Part shown: positions 12,801-27,800 of the stretch, one piece after another
Layout of the letters: each line of letters opens with the position of its first letter
Position numbering within the stretch: the stretch's first letter is position 1
Source: Trebouxia sp. TZW2008
Lineage: Eukaryota > Chlorophyta > Trebouxiophyceae > Trebouxiales > Trebouxiaceae
Reading direction: 5' to 3'
Assembly (NCBI GenBank): GCA_002118135.1
Contig: BDIU01000240.1
Location: 186,001 to 250,000 of the forward strand
Length of the DNA: 64,000 bases
The notes under the pieces: generated by a model
Told to the model about the DNA's origin: nothing
Database searches by the model: none
Seen by the model: the letters and a program-made list of their open reading frames with translations, nothing else
Position numbers and translations under genes: made by a program

Positions 12801-15800
12801 CTGCCCATTCATTCTGATACAAAATGCGTTTAGCACAGCACAGCACTTTGCCTTCAACCGAGGTGCTGTGCAAGTTCGTGTAGCAAGCACTTGAGAGTTT
12901 CTGTCGCTAGCTATTGCTAGCAGTGACAATCTTGCTAATTTGCCAGCAAATCATCACTTGCGTCATCAGGGGCTCAAAGGGAACGTCGTTTCTCCCAGGT
13001 GCTCTGAAGCGTGTGGACCAGGAGGTGTCAGAGGAGTTGATCATGTACCGCACCATGCTGGACCTCATCAAGCCTAAGCTGGTGTATCTGGACCTGCCTC
13101 TCTTCATGGCCCTGCTCAGCGACCTCTTCCCTGGGGTTGAACAGCCCCCCACCCCGGCTGGCGCCCTTAAGATGGCCATTGAGGCTGACCTCCTTGAAAA
13201 CAACCTGCAGGTGTTGCTCCTGTCCTCAACTCTGCTCTGCAGATCACAAGAAGCTTTGTGCACAAGCTCAGTTCTGATTGCGTAGTACAGTGATTCAGGT
13301 GTTATGCAACCTGTGGTGAGATTCACTTGCATGTGCTGCTCCTGTCCTGACCTCTGTGCTGCAGATCACCAGAAGCTTTGTGCAGATGCTAAGTCCTGAA
13401 CTTCCAATATTCTGATTGGAGTTGCATGCCGCTTGTGTTGAGAAAAATTTGCAGGTACAATGTCTGTTCTCAGCTTTGTTCTGCACAGCACCAGAAGCTC
13501 TGTGACGTAGAGTTGTCATGCATTCTCTTCATATTCATAAGGTTCTGATTGAGGCAAGCAGTGTGTGCTCAGGCATCTCTTGCTCAGGACATTACCTGAA
13601 GTACAGCTGGCCAATGGGCACTTGCAGCACAACTGACACAATGTTTGCAACTCTTGCCAGTGTCTCAGCAGTGACAGCATTGCTTTCAACATCCTTTACA
13701 AGTGTGCACGTGATTGCCTGCATGCTGATGCTCTCTGCTTCTGCTGTGCAGGTCGTGCCAGAGTTTGTGACCAAGATCATCCAGATCTTTGACTGCAAAG
13801 TGGCTCGCCATGGCAACATGATCGTGGGCAAGACTGGTGCTGGCAAGAGTGTGGCGTGGCAGACTTTGCAACGGTCTATGGCTCGCCTGCGCAAAGACGG
13901 CCATGAGAGTGAGCAGTTTCAAAAGGTATGTTCCAGCAGATAGTGTGAAGCTATGTCAGTCCTTGACATGCCCTTGGCCCACAAAAATCTGCAGCAACAT
14001 TGCGATAGGGGTCTGTGCATGGCTATCAGTGCTGCTGAATGTTGATGCAGACCATGATCTTGCCTGCAAGCTTGCCATGCAGAGCAGGCAGAGCAAACAC
14101 AAGCTCAGCAAGTATCAGAACAGGACTGAGCAGAACAATGATACATGCAGGTGCAAGTGCATGTAATCAACCCCTTGGCGCTGTCCAACAATGAGCTGTA
14201 TGGGTCCTTTGATGAGGGCACCCATGAGTGGCAAGATGGTGTGCTGGCACGCATCATGCGCACTGTGTGCAAAGATGAGAGCCCAGACCAGAAGTGGATC
14301 CTGTTCGATGGGCCTGTGGACACTCTGTGGATTGAGAGCATGAACACCTTGCTGGATGACAACAAGCTGCTGACGTTGCTCAGTGGAGAGCGTATCTCCA
14401 TGAGCCCACAGGTACAATTCCCACAAATGCACCAAAGACCTTTGTCTTCACAAGCCTGTTTGGGTACAGGCCCAAGCATGTACATTGTCAGATCAGGCGG
14501 CATACATGTTCACGGCAAAAAAGTGCATGCAAACCTGTGCTGTGCTAGATTTTGTGTTGCAAAGCATGCAGCTTCTTGATGCTGAGGGTTTTAGTGAGCA
14601 TGTGCCTGCTATCTGTCCTCTCCCTTGTGCCTTGATTTGCTGTCTCTCAGCAGCTCGTTGAGACCTGAACCAAGGCAGCCAACTCATACCATTTACTAAT
14701 GACTGGGTATTGTTGATGCACAGGTGTCAATCCTGTTCGAGGTGGAGGACTTGTCCCAGGCCTCCCCAGCCACAGTCAGTCGTGCCGGTATGATTTACCT
14801 GAATGTTGAGGACCTGGGCTGGCAGCCATTCATCACCTCCTGGCTGGCAGCCAAAAAGAATGATGTGCTGGTTGCCAACCTGTCTAAGCACATTGAAAGG
14901 TGATGCGTATCACGGTACAGACATTTGGCAATGGCTGGATGCATGTCAAAGGAGATGGGGTAGCAACAGATGAACAGGGACAAGAAATGAGGACAAGCCA
15001 GCATGCTGGAGTTGCCTTGAAATGCATCTTGTAAGCATGTCTTGTTGTTTGTGGTGGCATCAACAAGTCTGCCATGGCTAGCGGCTTTTTTCAGCCATGA
15101 CAATGCCACTCAGCGCCAGCATGTTGGTGAGTCTGTTTCGCGCACCTGAACATGTTGCACTGATGACATTAGCTTGCAAGCTAGCAACCCTGAGCAAGCC
15201 TATTGCTCTGATCAGCAACACTTTTGCCTTGAACTACAGGCCAGGCCAGCGGCATCTGCCTTCACTTGCATGACCGAGTCTGCCTGCATGAACTGGCCAC
15301 CCTCCCTGCAGCAGCACCACTTGACAATGCAGGTACATGGAAGCCTGCTTGGAGCACAAGCGGCTGCAGTGCAAGGAGCTGGTGCCAACTGACCGCCTGA
15401 GCTGTGTGAAAACCTTCACACGCCTCTTTGACGCGTTGGCTACCCCAGAGAACGGAGTGCTGCCTGATGATGCTGAGCACTACCCTGCCATGATTGAGCT
15501 GTGGTTCCAGTTCAGTCTCATCTGGGGCATCGGTGGACCCCTGGCTGAGGATGGTCGCAAGAAGTGATCGCCCTTCTTGTCAAAGCACATCTTGCATGGA
15601 CGTATACGCATGCATGACCTTGAATGAAGATGACTTGCTGACCATTGCATCTGAAAGTTGGAGGCCTGGGGTAGGCTGAGGCTGGCAGCAAAGACGCTCC
15701 CAATGTTTGTGAAGTATCCATTCAAATTTAATTTGAATTTGAATCTAAGCATGGACATAGCTTGTGAGTGCCACAAGTTGTGTTCTGTTCTTTGGCAAAA

Positions 15801-18800
15801 AAATACGTTGTATGCCTGCACTCGCCATGTGTGCAGCGCTGGAAAAGACCTGCACAAGGGGGCATTGTTCAGCGAGCATGCACACTTGTTGATGCAGGTT
15901 TGATGCTTTCATGCGAGAAATGGACACTCGCTTCCCCACCACAGACACCGTCTTTGAGTACTGTGTGGACCCAAACCAGCATGGCTGGCTGTCTTGGGAG
16001 AACAAACTCAGCTCCACTTACAGGTGCTTGCCTGCTTGTTGTATGTGCATGATACATCAGAATGCTTGTACTCTGCTCATGCACAAGGCATCCTTCAACA
16101 GGTCTCATGAGCTTGCTAGCAACTTGCTGATAGCTTGGAATGACATGCAAATTGCCAAGCTGCAAGCTACACTTCACCTGTTGCCATCCATCAATTGATA
16201 TGTGACACAAGAGTGAGCACCATGCATGTCATCAACCCAGCATCAATTCAGCACCTTTGTCAGCCTGTTGTGTATACACATCTCAACCCATGTGCATTGC
16301 CTACAGGCCACCAGCTGACGTTCCATTCTTCAAGGTCATGGTTCCAACAGTTGACACCGTCAGGATCAAGTTCATTGCTTCTGCCTTGGTACGATTGGGG
16401 CTGCACACCCTGCTGGTGGGTGGTGTGGGGGTAGGAAAGACCATGATGGCATCCAGTGTCCTAGAAGGCCTGCCATCTGGCTATGGCGCTATCAACATCA
16501 ACTTTAGCGCCCAGACCTCCTCCAACTCCTTACAGGACACTATTGAAGGGAAACTGGAGAAGCGTACCAAGGTGATCTGCCTTCTTTTGTGTGAGCAGCG
16601 CTCTTTGTTTGATGCTTCACTAATGCATCTGCATTCCTCACTTGCAAAGCCACTTGGCATAGCAAAACAGGTTTCAAGGTCTGCTCCTTGTTCCAATGCC
16701 AAGGAACATATGTATCCAGTTGGCGTGGCTGTTGTGGACAGTCGAATAGCCTTGTCACCTGAAATGGGGTGTTCGCCAAGTATGGTAGAGTGCCCTATGT
16801 CTGTTTTGCTGAAACAGCAATTTATACATGTCAGAGGCTCCTGACATAGCCATGCCATGCTGACCCAAGGGTCGGTTGTGCGTCTGCAGGGAGTATTTGG
16901 CCCACCTGGTGGCAAACAACTCATAGCTTTCATAGACGACTTGAACATGCCTCAGAAGAGCAAGTTTGGCTTCATCCCACCTCTGGAGCTGCTGAAGCTT
17001 TGGGTGGACTATGGCTTCTGGTATACTACCGTACTGCTGACCTGTCAGCTGTGTCAGGGCATTTGAATGTGTGTTCAGCCTAAAAAGGACGACTTTGTCA
17101 CCACGGTGTCAGCATGTCTTGGACATTGCTACCATCAGCCCCATGGTGATTCCCATGCCACTCATTGTCAGCACATGACTATGTGCCATCACCCTCACTG
17201 GGCAAATGCATGTCACAGCTGGACTGACTGCTCCACGTGAAGTGCTTCAAGCATGCTTTTGTGCCACCAGTACGAAAGTCCAGCAACCTGTTTAGTTGCC
17301 AAGCTCAGTTTGTGCTGCCACCTGTAGGTATGACAGACAGAGATGTGAGGCTAAGCAGATCAAGGACATGCAGCTCATGGCTGCAATGGCTCCACCTGGA
17401 GGAGGCAGAAATGCCTTCAGCCAGCGCCTGCAGGTCAGCTGGTCTCACACTGTTGCCATGACACCATAAGCATGCAGCCCTGTCACGTGACTGCTTGTTT
17501 GTTGGTGTCCCAAGATGTAAATTGCTGTAAGTGCACGCCTGAAGCTTCAAGTCAAGGCAAAGCGGACCCTGCTCAGCATGCTGACAAGATCTTGATGCCA
17601 AGCTAATTGCTGCTTTTGCACTTCTGCAACATATGCATGATGTATATGCAAAGTGCTCAACACAATCCTGCCCAGCAAAACAAGACTTTGCGCCACACAT
17701 ACCTAGCAATGTATGCTGGGAAGAGTCATGCTTCTTATTAGTATCAGTGTCAAAAGCACATTAGTAACACGTCTTATGAGTGTGGAAGTGCAATGCTTCT
17801 TGTTATCATTGCTATCTGCATGCTGCAGGCTTGCTTCTCACTCATCAATGTCACCTCCCCAAATGACGCTCAACTCAAGCGTATCTTTGGCAGCCTGCTG
17901 AACCACAAGCTGGTGGACTTCGACGATGTCATGAAGCCCTTGGGAGATCAAATCAGTCAGGGCAGCATTGAGGTGTACAGGGCAGTGGCAAAGGAGCTGC
18001 TGCCCACACCCGCTAAGTCACATTACCTTTTCAACACCAGGGACCTGGCTAAGATCATCCAGGGAGTTATGCAGGCCACCAAGACCTTCTATGACAACCA
18101 GGTAAATCAACACAAACTGCTTCCTTGAGCTTTTGTTTTTCTGTCCAGCTGGTTGGTCAATCCACCAATTGCTCAATGTACTCTCCGACAAGTAGGATAG
18201 ATGAAAGATGCCCCATTAACCCAACCCTCCTGCCCTTCTGATGTCTGCTATGCTGCCATGCAGCATCAGGTCAGTTGTACCATTGTGCGTGCTGTTGCTT
18301 GTATCAGACTGGCATCCCTGCACTGTGCAGATGCTGAACAATGTGTTTTGGTGCAGGATGCCATGCTGCAGCTGTGGTGTCACGAGACATTCCGCATTCT
18401 TGGAGACCGCATGTGGGACTCAGCAGACCGCACCTGGCTGAAGGGGCAGCTAGATGAGAAGCTGAAGGCCATCTTTGGCACCACTTGGGATGAGCTCTTT
18501 GGCGAGGGCAATGACTGCCCTCCCTTTGTCTCCTTCATGCGCACCACTGAAAACCCACCTTACGAGCCTGTCACAGACTTTGCAGCCCTGAAGGTAAGAT
18601 TGCAGTAACTGCACACATTGTCTCCTGGTGTCCTCCCTTAGGGTCCTTCATGCACACCACTACAAACCCACCCTATGAGCCTGTCACAGACTTTGCAGCC
18701 CTGAAGGTGAAATTGCTTCAGCTGCCTGCAGTGCTTCTTGTGTCCTCCCTTTGCGTCCTTCATGCGCAGCATTGAAAACCCACCTGACGAGTCTGTCACA

Positions 18801-21800
18801 GATTTTGCGGCCCTAAAGGTGAGATTGCTGCAGCTGCCTGCAGTACTTCTTGTGTCTCCTCTGAGTGTTCTTCATGCGCAGCACTGGAAATCCACCCTAT
18901 GAGCCTGACACAGACTTTGCAGCCCTGAAGGTGAGGTTGCTGCAGCTGATCGCAGTACTTCTTGTGTCCTCCCTTTGTGTCCTCCATGCGCACCACTAGA
19001 ACCCACCTTGCGAGCCTGTGACAGAGTTTGCCGCATTAAACGTGAGATTGCAGCAGCTGCCTATTGCAGCTCCTGCAGCTGTAGTCCATTGGCGGTCGCC
19101 TTGATCATATCATGACATCCATGCTCGATACAAATGGTTAGGTTAGCACAGGACCAGCTTGGATGGAGACAAAAGATTGCTCCAGTATGTAGCTAGCTGG
19201 GCCTGCTGAGCCAGTCTAGCATATGTTTAGAATGAAGTGAGTGCACACGTGCTAGCCAATGGCTGTGAGTGAGAGTTGCGCATGGTCTGGTACATTCAGC
19301 TGTGGGAAGTGTTTTGGTGATGAGTTTGCAAGTGACAAATGCATATGCCATGCAGGATCTGCTGATGTCAAAGCTGGAGGACTATGCTTCTGAGCCTGGC
19401 AAGAGTGCCATGGAGCTGGTGCTGTTCAGGTACACCCATCTGGCTGGCTCTGCTTGAATTGTGGTTTCCTTTGAGCTTAGCGGAAATTATGCCAGCTACT
19501 CCAAGACGGCATGAAAACTGGATTGTATAGCCCTCGATTGCCCTTGACCACGCCTTTATGTAGCATCATGTCCTGTATGCTGCATTGCTGCTGTGTCAAT
19601 ACATGGGTGACCTGAAGCTCACAGCACAGATGTGCTCTGCGCATGCATTGCAATTGAAGCTTGTGTTTCATGATGTGCAGGGATGCAATCTTGCATGTTT
19701 GCCGCATTCACCGGGTGTTGATGCAACCGCGTGGCAATGCTCTGCTGGTGGGGGTTGGTGGCAGTGGGCGCAAGAGCCTGAGCCGCCTTGCCACCTATGT
19801 TGCAGACCAAAAATGCTTCAGCATTGAGATCAGCAAAGGCTACCGCATTACTGAGTTCAGGGAGGATCTGAAGAATCTGTATAGACAGGTAAGTACTGCA
19901 GTGATAGAAAAGCATGAACCAGGCCATTCATTTAGCACTTCCTTCGCATATTTTATATTTGCATTGAAATGATGAGTGCCTGGTGGCTTGAATTACAGTG
20001 CACTTCGTGCTGCCTGCAGGCTGGATGTCAGAACAAGCCGACAGTGTTTGTGTTTGATGAGACCCAGATTGTGCAAGAGACTTTCCTGGAGGACATCAAC
20101 AATATCTTGACATCAGGTACGACTGCCATACTGACATGCACACCACCCAGTGCATTTCACACCAGGCCATACCTGTTGACCTTGTTTCCACTGGTCAATT
20201 GCTCTGTGCTGTGCACTGCATCATATGCAGACTGCCATTTGCATGCAACTCAAGCACAACCCATGCACTTGCTCTGTAACCACAACTACAACATTGCTGT
20301 GGGGTGATTGCCTGCAGGGGAGGTACCCAACTTGTTCCCCAAGGATGAGCTAGCAGGGGTCTTGGACGAAGTCAGGGCAGCAGCCAAGAAGGACGGTGCT
20401 GGCGAAACCACAGATGCTCTGTATGCCTTCTTCCTGGAGCGTGTGCGCACCAACCTGCACGTCATCCTGTGCCTCAGTCCCATTGGAGAGGCATTCAGGG
20501 AGCGCTGCAGGATGTTCCCAGGTCCGTCTGTCCAATCAATTGTGTCAGCCGATGCATCAAGCATGTTGAGCAGCTCAGCTTCAGCAAGCTCTCTGGCATT
20601 CAATGTGTTTGAAAGGGATGCCATGGCTCTGAAGTACAAAGACGCTGAGTCGCCTCCGCATCACCTCATTGCAGAACCCTTGACCCATCAACTTGGCTAG
20701 AAGCTACAGCACGTTCAGAGCTACTCTGATGCATGCAACCGTTACTGTGCTGTAAATTGATGTGGCATGACATGCAGGTCTGGTGAACTGCACCACCATA
20801 GACTGGTTCACAGAGTGGCCAGCAGATGCTTTGTATGAAGTGGCAGCCAAGCAGCTTGCTGATGAGGACCTTGGCTCACAGGAGATCAAATCTAACATGT
20901 GCCAGGTAGACATTCATGTTTGACTTGTGATATGACTACTGGTCCACTTCCTCGTACATCAATGTCATGCTAAGTAAGTATGCTCAGGCTGCAATGGTCA
21001 AGTTGTCACAAAGATAATTTACATGAAACACGCTTTTGCCTAGACACTGGCGAGTATGACGACGATGATGCTGCACTCACCAGTGAATCTATCTGCAGGT
21101 CTTTGTGACAGCCCATCAGTCAGTTGCAGATGTCAGCAAGCAGATGCTACAGGAGCTAAAGCGGCACAACTACGTCACACCTACAAACTATCTGGAGACA
21201 GTGCGTGGCTACAGGTGTGTCTGTGCATGACTTCTTGTACTCTTAGCTTTCACACTCACAAGCATTAGCTGTCACCCTGACTGTACCTTTGCAGTATAAT
21301 CATTCTGATGGAATTGTGACGTTCTTGCATCTTTCAGAACAGTCTTGCTGTATGCGCCAGCTTGCACTTGCAGTGAAGTTGGCAGACAGCAACACTGACC
21401 TTCAGTAAAATCACCCTTTGTTGCTGTGTTGCTGACACTTGAGGCAAGGAGCACTTGAGTTGGCATTTGTATCAGGCACAGCTCAACATGACTATGGCTC
21501 TGCAGGGGCATGCTGAAGGAGAAGCGTCAGGAAGTTGGCAACAAGGCCGGCAAGCTGAAGGGCGGTCTGCAGAAGCTGCAAGAGACTGGGGAGCAGGTAG
21601 CAGACATGCAGGTGGTGTGCCAGAGCAAGAAGGTGGTGGTGGCTGAAGCCAAGACCAGCTGTGAGCAGCTGCTGGTTGCCATTGTCCAAGACAAGCGCAT
21701 AGCAGATGAGCAGGAGAAGCAGGTCTGCCCACAAAGCCGGGATTGCACAGCCTAAAGTTGCTGACGTGGAGTCTGTAAGCGAGACTGCACAGGCACAGAC

Positions 21801-24800
21801 TGCCTTCTAAGTCGCTTGCATGGAACCTGTAAGCCAAAACTCAGATTGCCCTGAGTTTTGGCTCATCGCTGGCAGCGAGCAGAGCATCACAAGGTCCCAC
21901 TGATCCGCAGATGTGCTCTTGCAATTCCGGTATTTACAAGATTGAAGAACTGCAACATCCTAGTGGCTAAAGGCCTGTGCCTAGCAGTACTGACGTTCTG
22001 TGCAAATCTGCTTGGGGCGTGCTGCAGTAGGCGCACCACCCATGCATGAAGCAGTCATGCCTGTTCAGATGACGTCACATGTAAGGCTGGTGCTGGTTTG
22101 CAGGTGAATGCAGAGGCCATCAAGATTGGCAAGGAGGCAGAGGAAGCCAATGCGATTGCATCTGAATGCCAGGCAGGTCTGGACAAGGCTCTGCCAGCCC
22201 TACAGGCAGCTGAGGAGGCCCTAAATGTGCTCACCAAGAAGGACATGTCCGAGCTCAAGGTTGTCATTTGACTGTGCCCATCTTGCATGCTGCGCATAAA
22301 GACGTGATGAGCTGTCTTGTGAAATGCAGCATGCATGCACTGTTTTGCAGATCTGTGACCTGTGCTGCAGTTTCACTGCTCTGTTGGCGTTAGCCACAGA
22401 CTTGTCCATCAACCAGTGGCGCTCTGCTGCTTTATCACAATCGTCCTTCTGTTCTGCCCCTTCGTCATGTCTTTTTAACGGTGTGATACCTTGAGCTAGC
22501 TCTAGACATAGAGGCATTGCTGATGACTTCTGTTGTGTATATAAGCATGGAAAAGTAATGATTTGTGCAACAATGCAGGCGTATGCCAAGCCACCAGCGC
22601 TCGTTGAGCTTACACTGTCAGGGGTGATGACAGTACTGCAGAAGACCCCAACATGGGATGAAGCCAAGAAGCAGCTGGGAGATGCCAATTTCATGATGAA
22701 GCTGCTTGAGTTTGACAAGGACAAGCTGAATGACGCCTTGCTGAAAAAGCTGCAGAAGTTTACCACTAATCCTGAGTTCACGCCAGAAGTGAGTCCTGTG
22801 TTTGTGCATGTTTATCGACCTTTGAATCTGCAGTCCTTGGGGATCTGCTGCTTTGGTCACATGAGCCACAGTGGCTCTGCTCATCAACAACATTGTTCAA
22901 CCCTGCAGTTAGCACATAGCTCACTGTGCTCTTGCTTGATGTTGCGGTGGCATGTCATTTCTCATTTGGTGTCACCAGTGTATTCCTGGCTGATCCTACC
23001 TGCAAAGGCTACCAATACGATGCCTCAAGGCATGAAATTTGCCTTCTCTCTGTTGTCACCAACCCGCATCGAACATCTGATGCAGGTGGTGGGCAAGGTG
23101 TCACTGGCAGCCAAGGGTTTGTGTCTGTGGGTGCGCGCCATGGAAACCTACGGCACTGTGGCCAAGGATGTAGCACCTAAGCGTAACAAGCTCAAGACAG
23201 CCCAAGAGAACTTGGCCAAGAAGCAGACTGCCTTGGCTGCAGCTCAAGCCCAGCTGGCAGAGGTTCTTGCCAAAGTGCAGGCCCTCAAGGTTAGTTTGCC
23301 CCTGGCTGAAGCCAGTTGTGCTTAAGAGACAGCTGACCCATTGCTGTGTTCTATGCTCCAAGACCATCGGATGCGATTGTTGAACAAGTTGTGCTATTGG
23401 TACTAGACCAAATGAGGGTTGACCTTTGTGCATTTGTACCCACAGGCTGTAATGATTGCTGCATCTCTTGATCAGAAGTTCAATTCAAGTCACCAAGGCC
23501 GTTTCCAACCTCAGGCCAAATGTTTGCTATAACCTATTGCAATATGAGAGTGTCATGACTCAGAGCGTTTACAAGTCCAGGCAAAAGGCAGGTCAAACAA
23601 GTGCTGACATCTAGCCTGTAACTCTGCAGGATCAGTATGAGGGTAGCATGATGAAGAAGAAAGCCTTGGAAGAAGAGCTGGAAGATCTTGAGGGCAAGCT
23701 GCAGCGCGCTGAGAAGCTCTTGTCAGGTGAACAGCTGCATAGCATACAGACAGACACATAAGAAACTCTGGCCAGAACACACATCCCATGATTCTGTGCC
23801 CTCAGTCGACGTCAAGATTGGATCGGTCACACAGGCAATGGCATTGCACACTCTTGGACCCGCCACGTTCCCTTGCAATTTGTGCAACACTGCATCATTG
23901 TGTGTGGCATGTGCAGCCACAGAGACAAATCAATCATATGGCATGCAAAGGTCAGCTGCTACATTCAGCTTCAGATGCACAACGTGCACCAAGAGCACCT
24001 GAGGCAAACTCCTCAGAGGTGCAGCGGCTTGCCTGAACAGCACGTGCATTGCAGGCTTGGCTGGCGAGCGGTCACGGTGGCAGGTGAGCATTGTGGGCCT
24101 GGAGGCGCAGCTGGCAGCCCTGCCTGGTGATGTCGCCCTGGCCAGTGCCTTCATGAGCTATGCTGGGCCCTTCCCCAGCCAGTACAGGGAGGCCCTTGCC
24201 AAGCACACCTGGCAGAAGCAGGTCATCACCTGAGACACATGCAATGCAACACCCTCATTACCAGGATGAGCTGTGCCCAGAATGCGACCACTATTGTGAA
24301 CTGCTGCGTCCTGTCTTTACATGCAACTCTGTTGACTGCCATGCAAGGCGACCCTGCTCACCCAATCTCAATTCTCACGAGAACACCAATAACTAATCTG
24401 TCACTTCTTCAAAGCAACTGCTGGTTGTCTCTGACCATGCCTGCGCCAATGGCAAAGGGACAAGCAGTTGACCGCAGCAAAATTTGCGCATGTGATCATT
24501 TGGGCGCTGCAGGTGAAAGCGCTCAATCTGCCAGCTTTGGAGGAGTTTGACTTTGCTTCCTTCCTGGCAGACCCCAAGGACGTGCGGGATTGGACCATTG
24601 CTGGCCTGCCAGCTGACTCATTCTCTGTAGAGAACGGAGTCATGGTCACTCGCAGCTCCCGCTGGCCTCTCATGATTGACCCTCAGGTAATTTCCTGGCC
24701 TCTTTTGCATCACATGTGTTGCAAACTAGCTGATGGGCCTATGAGCTGTTGCAGCTTGAACCGCTCCTTCACAGAAGCATGGCTTTGGTCATTGCGTGTG

Positions 24801-27800
24801 AGTGCATGTGCATGCTACATAGTCTGTGTGTTCCAGGCCGCAACATTTGGCATGAACATCAGCAGCCTCTCATGATCGACCCTCAGGCGCCTTGTGTCCC
24901 TGTTTTGCGTCACATATGCTGCAATGCTGATGTACCCAGAAGTCATGGCCTTTTGAGTTTGTTTTCTACGGAAGGGTAGCATGTGGCATGTTTGTGCGCA
25001 CTGTATTATCTGTGCATTCCTAGCCATAGCACGTTGCATGAACAGCAGCAATGGCTGAATTTGGCGATGCTTGCTGTGCATGCTGTGTCAATATTCACCT
25101 TTCAATGCCTTGGATATTGGCCCCACATAAATTGTGCGCAGTGTACCAGACTTGAGAACTGTCCAATATCAGTCAAGTCACAATAGAAGCAGGCATGCAC
25201 TTGCTCGGGACAAGACTGCTTGACAATCTGTGACATGGACTGTGCATGTTGACAGGGGCAAGCCAACAAGTGGATAAAGAACATGGAAGGCGGGCATGGC
25301 CTGCGTGTCCTCAATCTTGGCATGACAGACCTGCTGCGCCAGATGGAGAATGCCATACAATTTGGCAATCCTGTGCTGCTACAGGCCAGTGTGATGTTAT
25401 GCACATTGTCCAACTTCTGTGATACATGCCTTTGGCAGTGCCAGCATTGTTGACCTTCTGTCTGATGACTGATGCTCACCATTAAAGAAATTATCACATG
25501 CTCTTGGTCCATTTCTGGAAGCAGTCCTGTGTCTGCTGACTTTCATGGTACACACTTCAGCTTTCATGCATAGCAGTGCGTATTGGTTACAGCATTTACT
25601 AGCAGCAGCAGGGAGCGTATGTTATACAATGATCAGTTACTACAGCAGTGGACAGTCTCACTTTGTTTGCAGGATGTGGGTGAGGAGCTGGACCCTAGCT
25701 TGGAGCCAGTGCTGGCCAAAGCTTTTGTCAAGCGTGGCAATTCTATACTGATCAAGCTAGGGGACAAGGAAATAGACTTCAACCCTGACTTCCGCCTATA
25801 CATCACCACCAAGCTGGGTAGGCATCCAACTGCTATAGACGCAAACCATACCTGTAGCCAGGACAGCATTCCTGACCTAAAACAAATGCATGCACAACAT
25901 GCACCGCTTCAAGTTCTGCTCGCTATAGTGTCAGCATTCTGGCCATCGTGGCTGGACCACACAATTCAGTGCAGTCACTTGTGCAGGCATCTTTTAACAA
26001 AACCATGCATTATGCTTAGCATGTGCCCAGCAATGCAACAGCTGATGGTCCAAGGAGAACTCAGCTGGAGAAGGGCAGTGATGGGTTGAGACAGGTCAAT
26101 GAACAAAGCATAAGGACTGATGCTGGTGTTGCGCAGGCAACCCGCACTACACGCCTGAGGTCAGCACCAAGGTCATGCTAGTCAACTTTGCGGTGAAGCA
26201 GCAGGGCCTGGAAGCCCAGCTGCTGAACACTGTTGTAAAGCAAGAGCGGGCTGACCTAGACAGGCAGAAGAATGAGCTGGTGGTCAAAGTCGCCCAGGGC
26301 AAGCGTACACAGGCATGCATCCCTTCCCACCACCTGCTTAAGCTTGTCATGAGACACTGCTGCTGCGCTGGTGGTCGAGGTGGCACAGGGCAAGCGCACA
26401 CAGTCGTGCATCCCTTGCTGCTGCTGCTTGTGCTTGTTAGAAGATGCTGCTCATGCGCATCATCGTGTATCAGCTCAAACTCTTTGTATGCCTGCTGTTG
26501 GCGCACTGTTAAGCACTCTAGCTGCCAGGTGCTATGCATGCTGAGGAGTGCAAGAATATGGTCTCTAGTGATGCCTTCAGGAGCTCATGTCTAAGTCTAA
26601 GCATGCCTCAGCCAGCTGTTTCTGCAACTTTTTGCAAGAGTAATCATTCTCTGATGGGTATGGGCATGGTGGCGCCCCTGGCTTGACACACAAGGTTTTG
26701 GCCTGCAGGCTGAGCTGGAAGACCAGATCCTGCAGCTGCTGTCCAGTGCCACTGGCAGCCTGCTGGACAACATCCAGCTCATCAATACTCTGGACGCCTC
26801 CAAGACCACCTGGGAGCAAGTCAACCAGTCTCTACAGGTCTGCCACCACACCCACTGCCCCTCTTCATTTGCAGGCAAATCATCAACTGCACAGCATCCT
26901 CCATGGTGTTTGCATTGCCTGTAATATCAAATACATGCCTGCACAGCGCAGTTGCTGTTAGTTGTGTTGCCTGTGATGCCAACTCCAGCCCCCTCCTGTT
27001 GCCTGCTCAGCATAATTGCTGCTCTCGTGTTTGCCTGCAAAGCAGACCTTGACATTGGCTGCAAAGCAAAGCTGCTGCTGTTGTTGCTTTCAGCAGAGCA
27101 GACTGGACCACTGATCCCATTTGAAAGCCATCACTAGGCTGACAACCAGGCATGTCTCAGCATACCTCAGCCAGTACAAAACCTGCCAATCTCCGTATGA
27201 ATTGCCTCCATGCAACATTGTATGTCTGACCACAACCACAAGGCATATGCTGCACCAAATGTAGTTCTGGTAGGCTCTGATAAAACAGACATCTGACCAT
27301 TCCTTCATGTGGCAGGTGGCAGAGGCGACCGCCAAGCAGATAGAGGCAGCAGCTGCAGCCTACAAGCCCTGCAGTGTGCGTGCCGCCATCCTATACTTTG
27401 TGCTGAATGACTTGGCCAGCGTGGACCCCATGTATCAGTTCTCCCTGGACGCTTACAACGACTTGTTCCTCATCAGCATCCAGAAGAGCACCAAGGCTGA
27501 CAAGCTGGATGAGCGCATCAAGCATCTCAATGACTACCACACCTATGCTGTCTACAAATACACCTCAAGGTGATTACACTTACCAGCCGTTCTTGTCTCA
27601 ACTCCAAGCCTGGAAGACACTCAATTGTTCTGTGCCTACCGCACCTACGCTGTCTATAAAATCACCTCAAAATGATTACACATACCAGCTTGTCTGGTCT
27701 GAATCCTAGAAGTCGTTCAACTGTACAAAGATTGCCACTCCTAGGCTGTCTGCCACTGTCCCAGCCCTTTTGATCTCAATTCTGAGCCTGAAGCTGACTG

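Larger units (their letters stand above)
24513..26837 (+). other. Dynein segment: AAA5, exons 48-52
   Basis: Exons 24513-24686, 25256-25384, 25673-25817, 26137-26312, 26709-26837. Landmarks: RWPLMIDPQ joined to [17 protein letters not shown] joined to [34 protein letters not shown] and [14 protein letters not shown]. Exons 49 and 51 end with GC donors (25385, CAG then GCCAGT; 26313, CAG then GCATGC). Both are required by frame and by the conserved sequence across the junction. Confidence 0.94.

Noticed and set aside
15333..15566. Apparent stop codon truncating dynein AAA2 (TGA at the end of exon 29)
   Set aside because: The TGA lies inside a GTGATC donor; splicing at 15564 to 15898 keeps the frame and restores conserved sequence.
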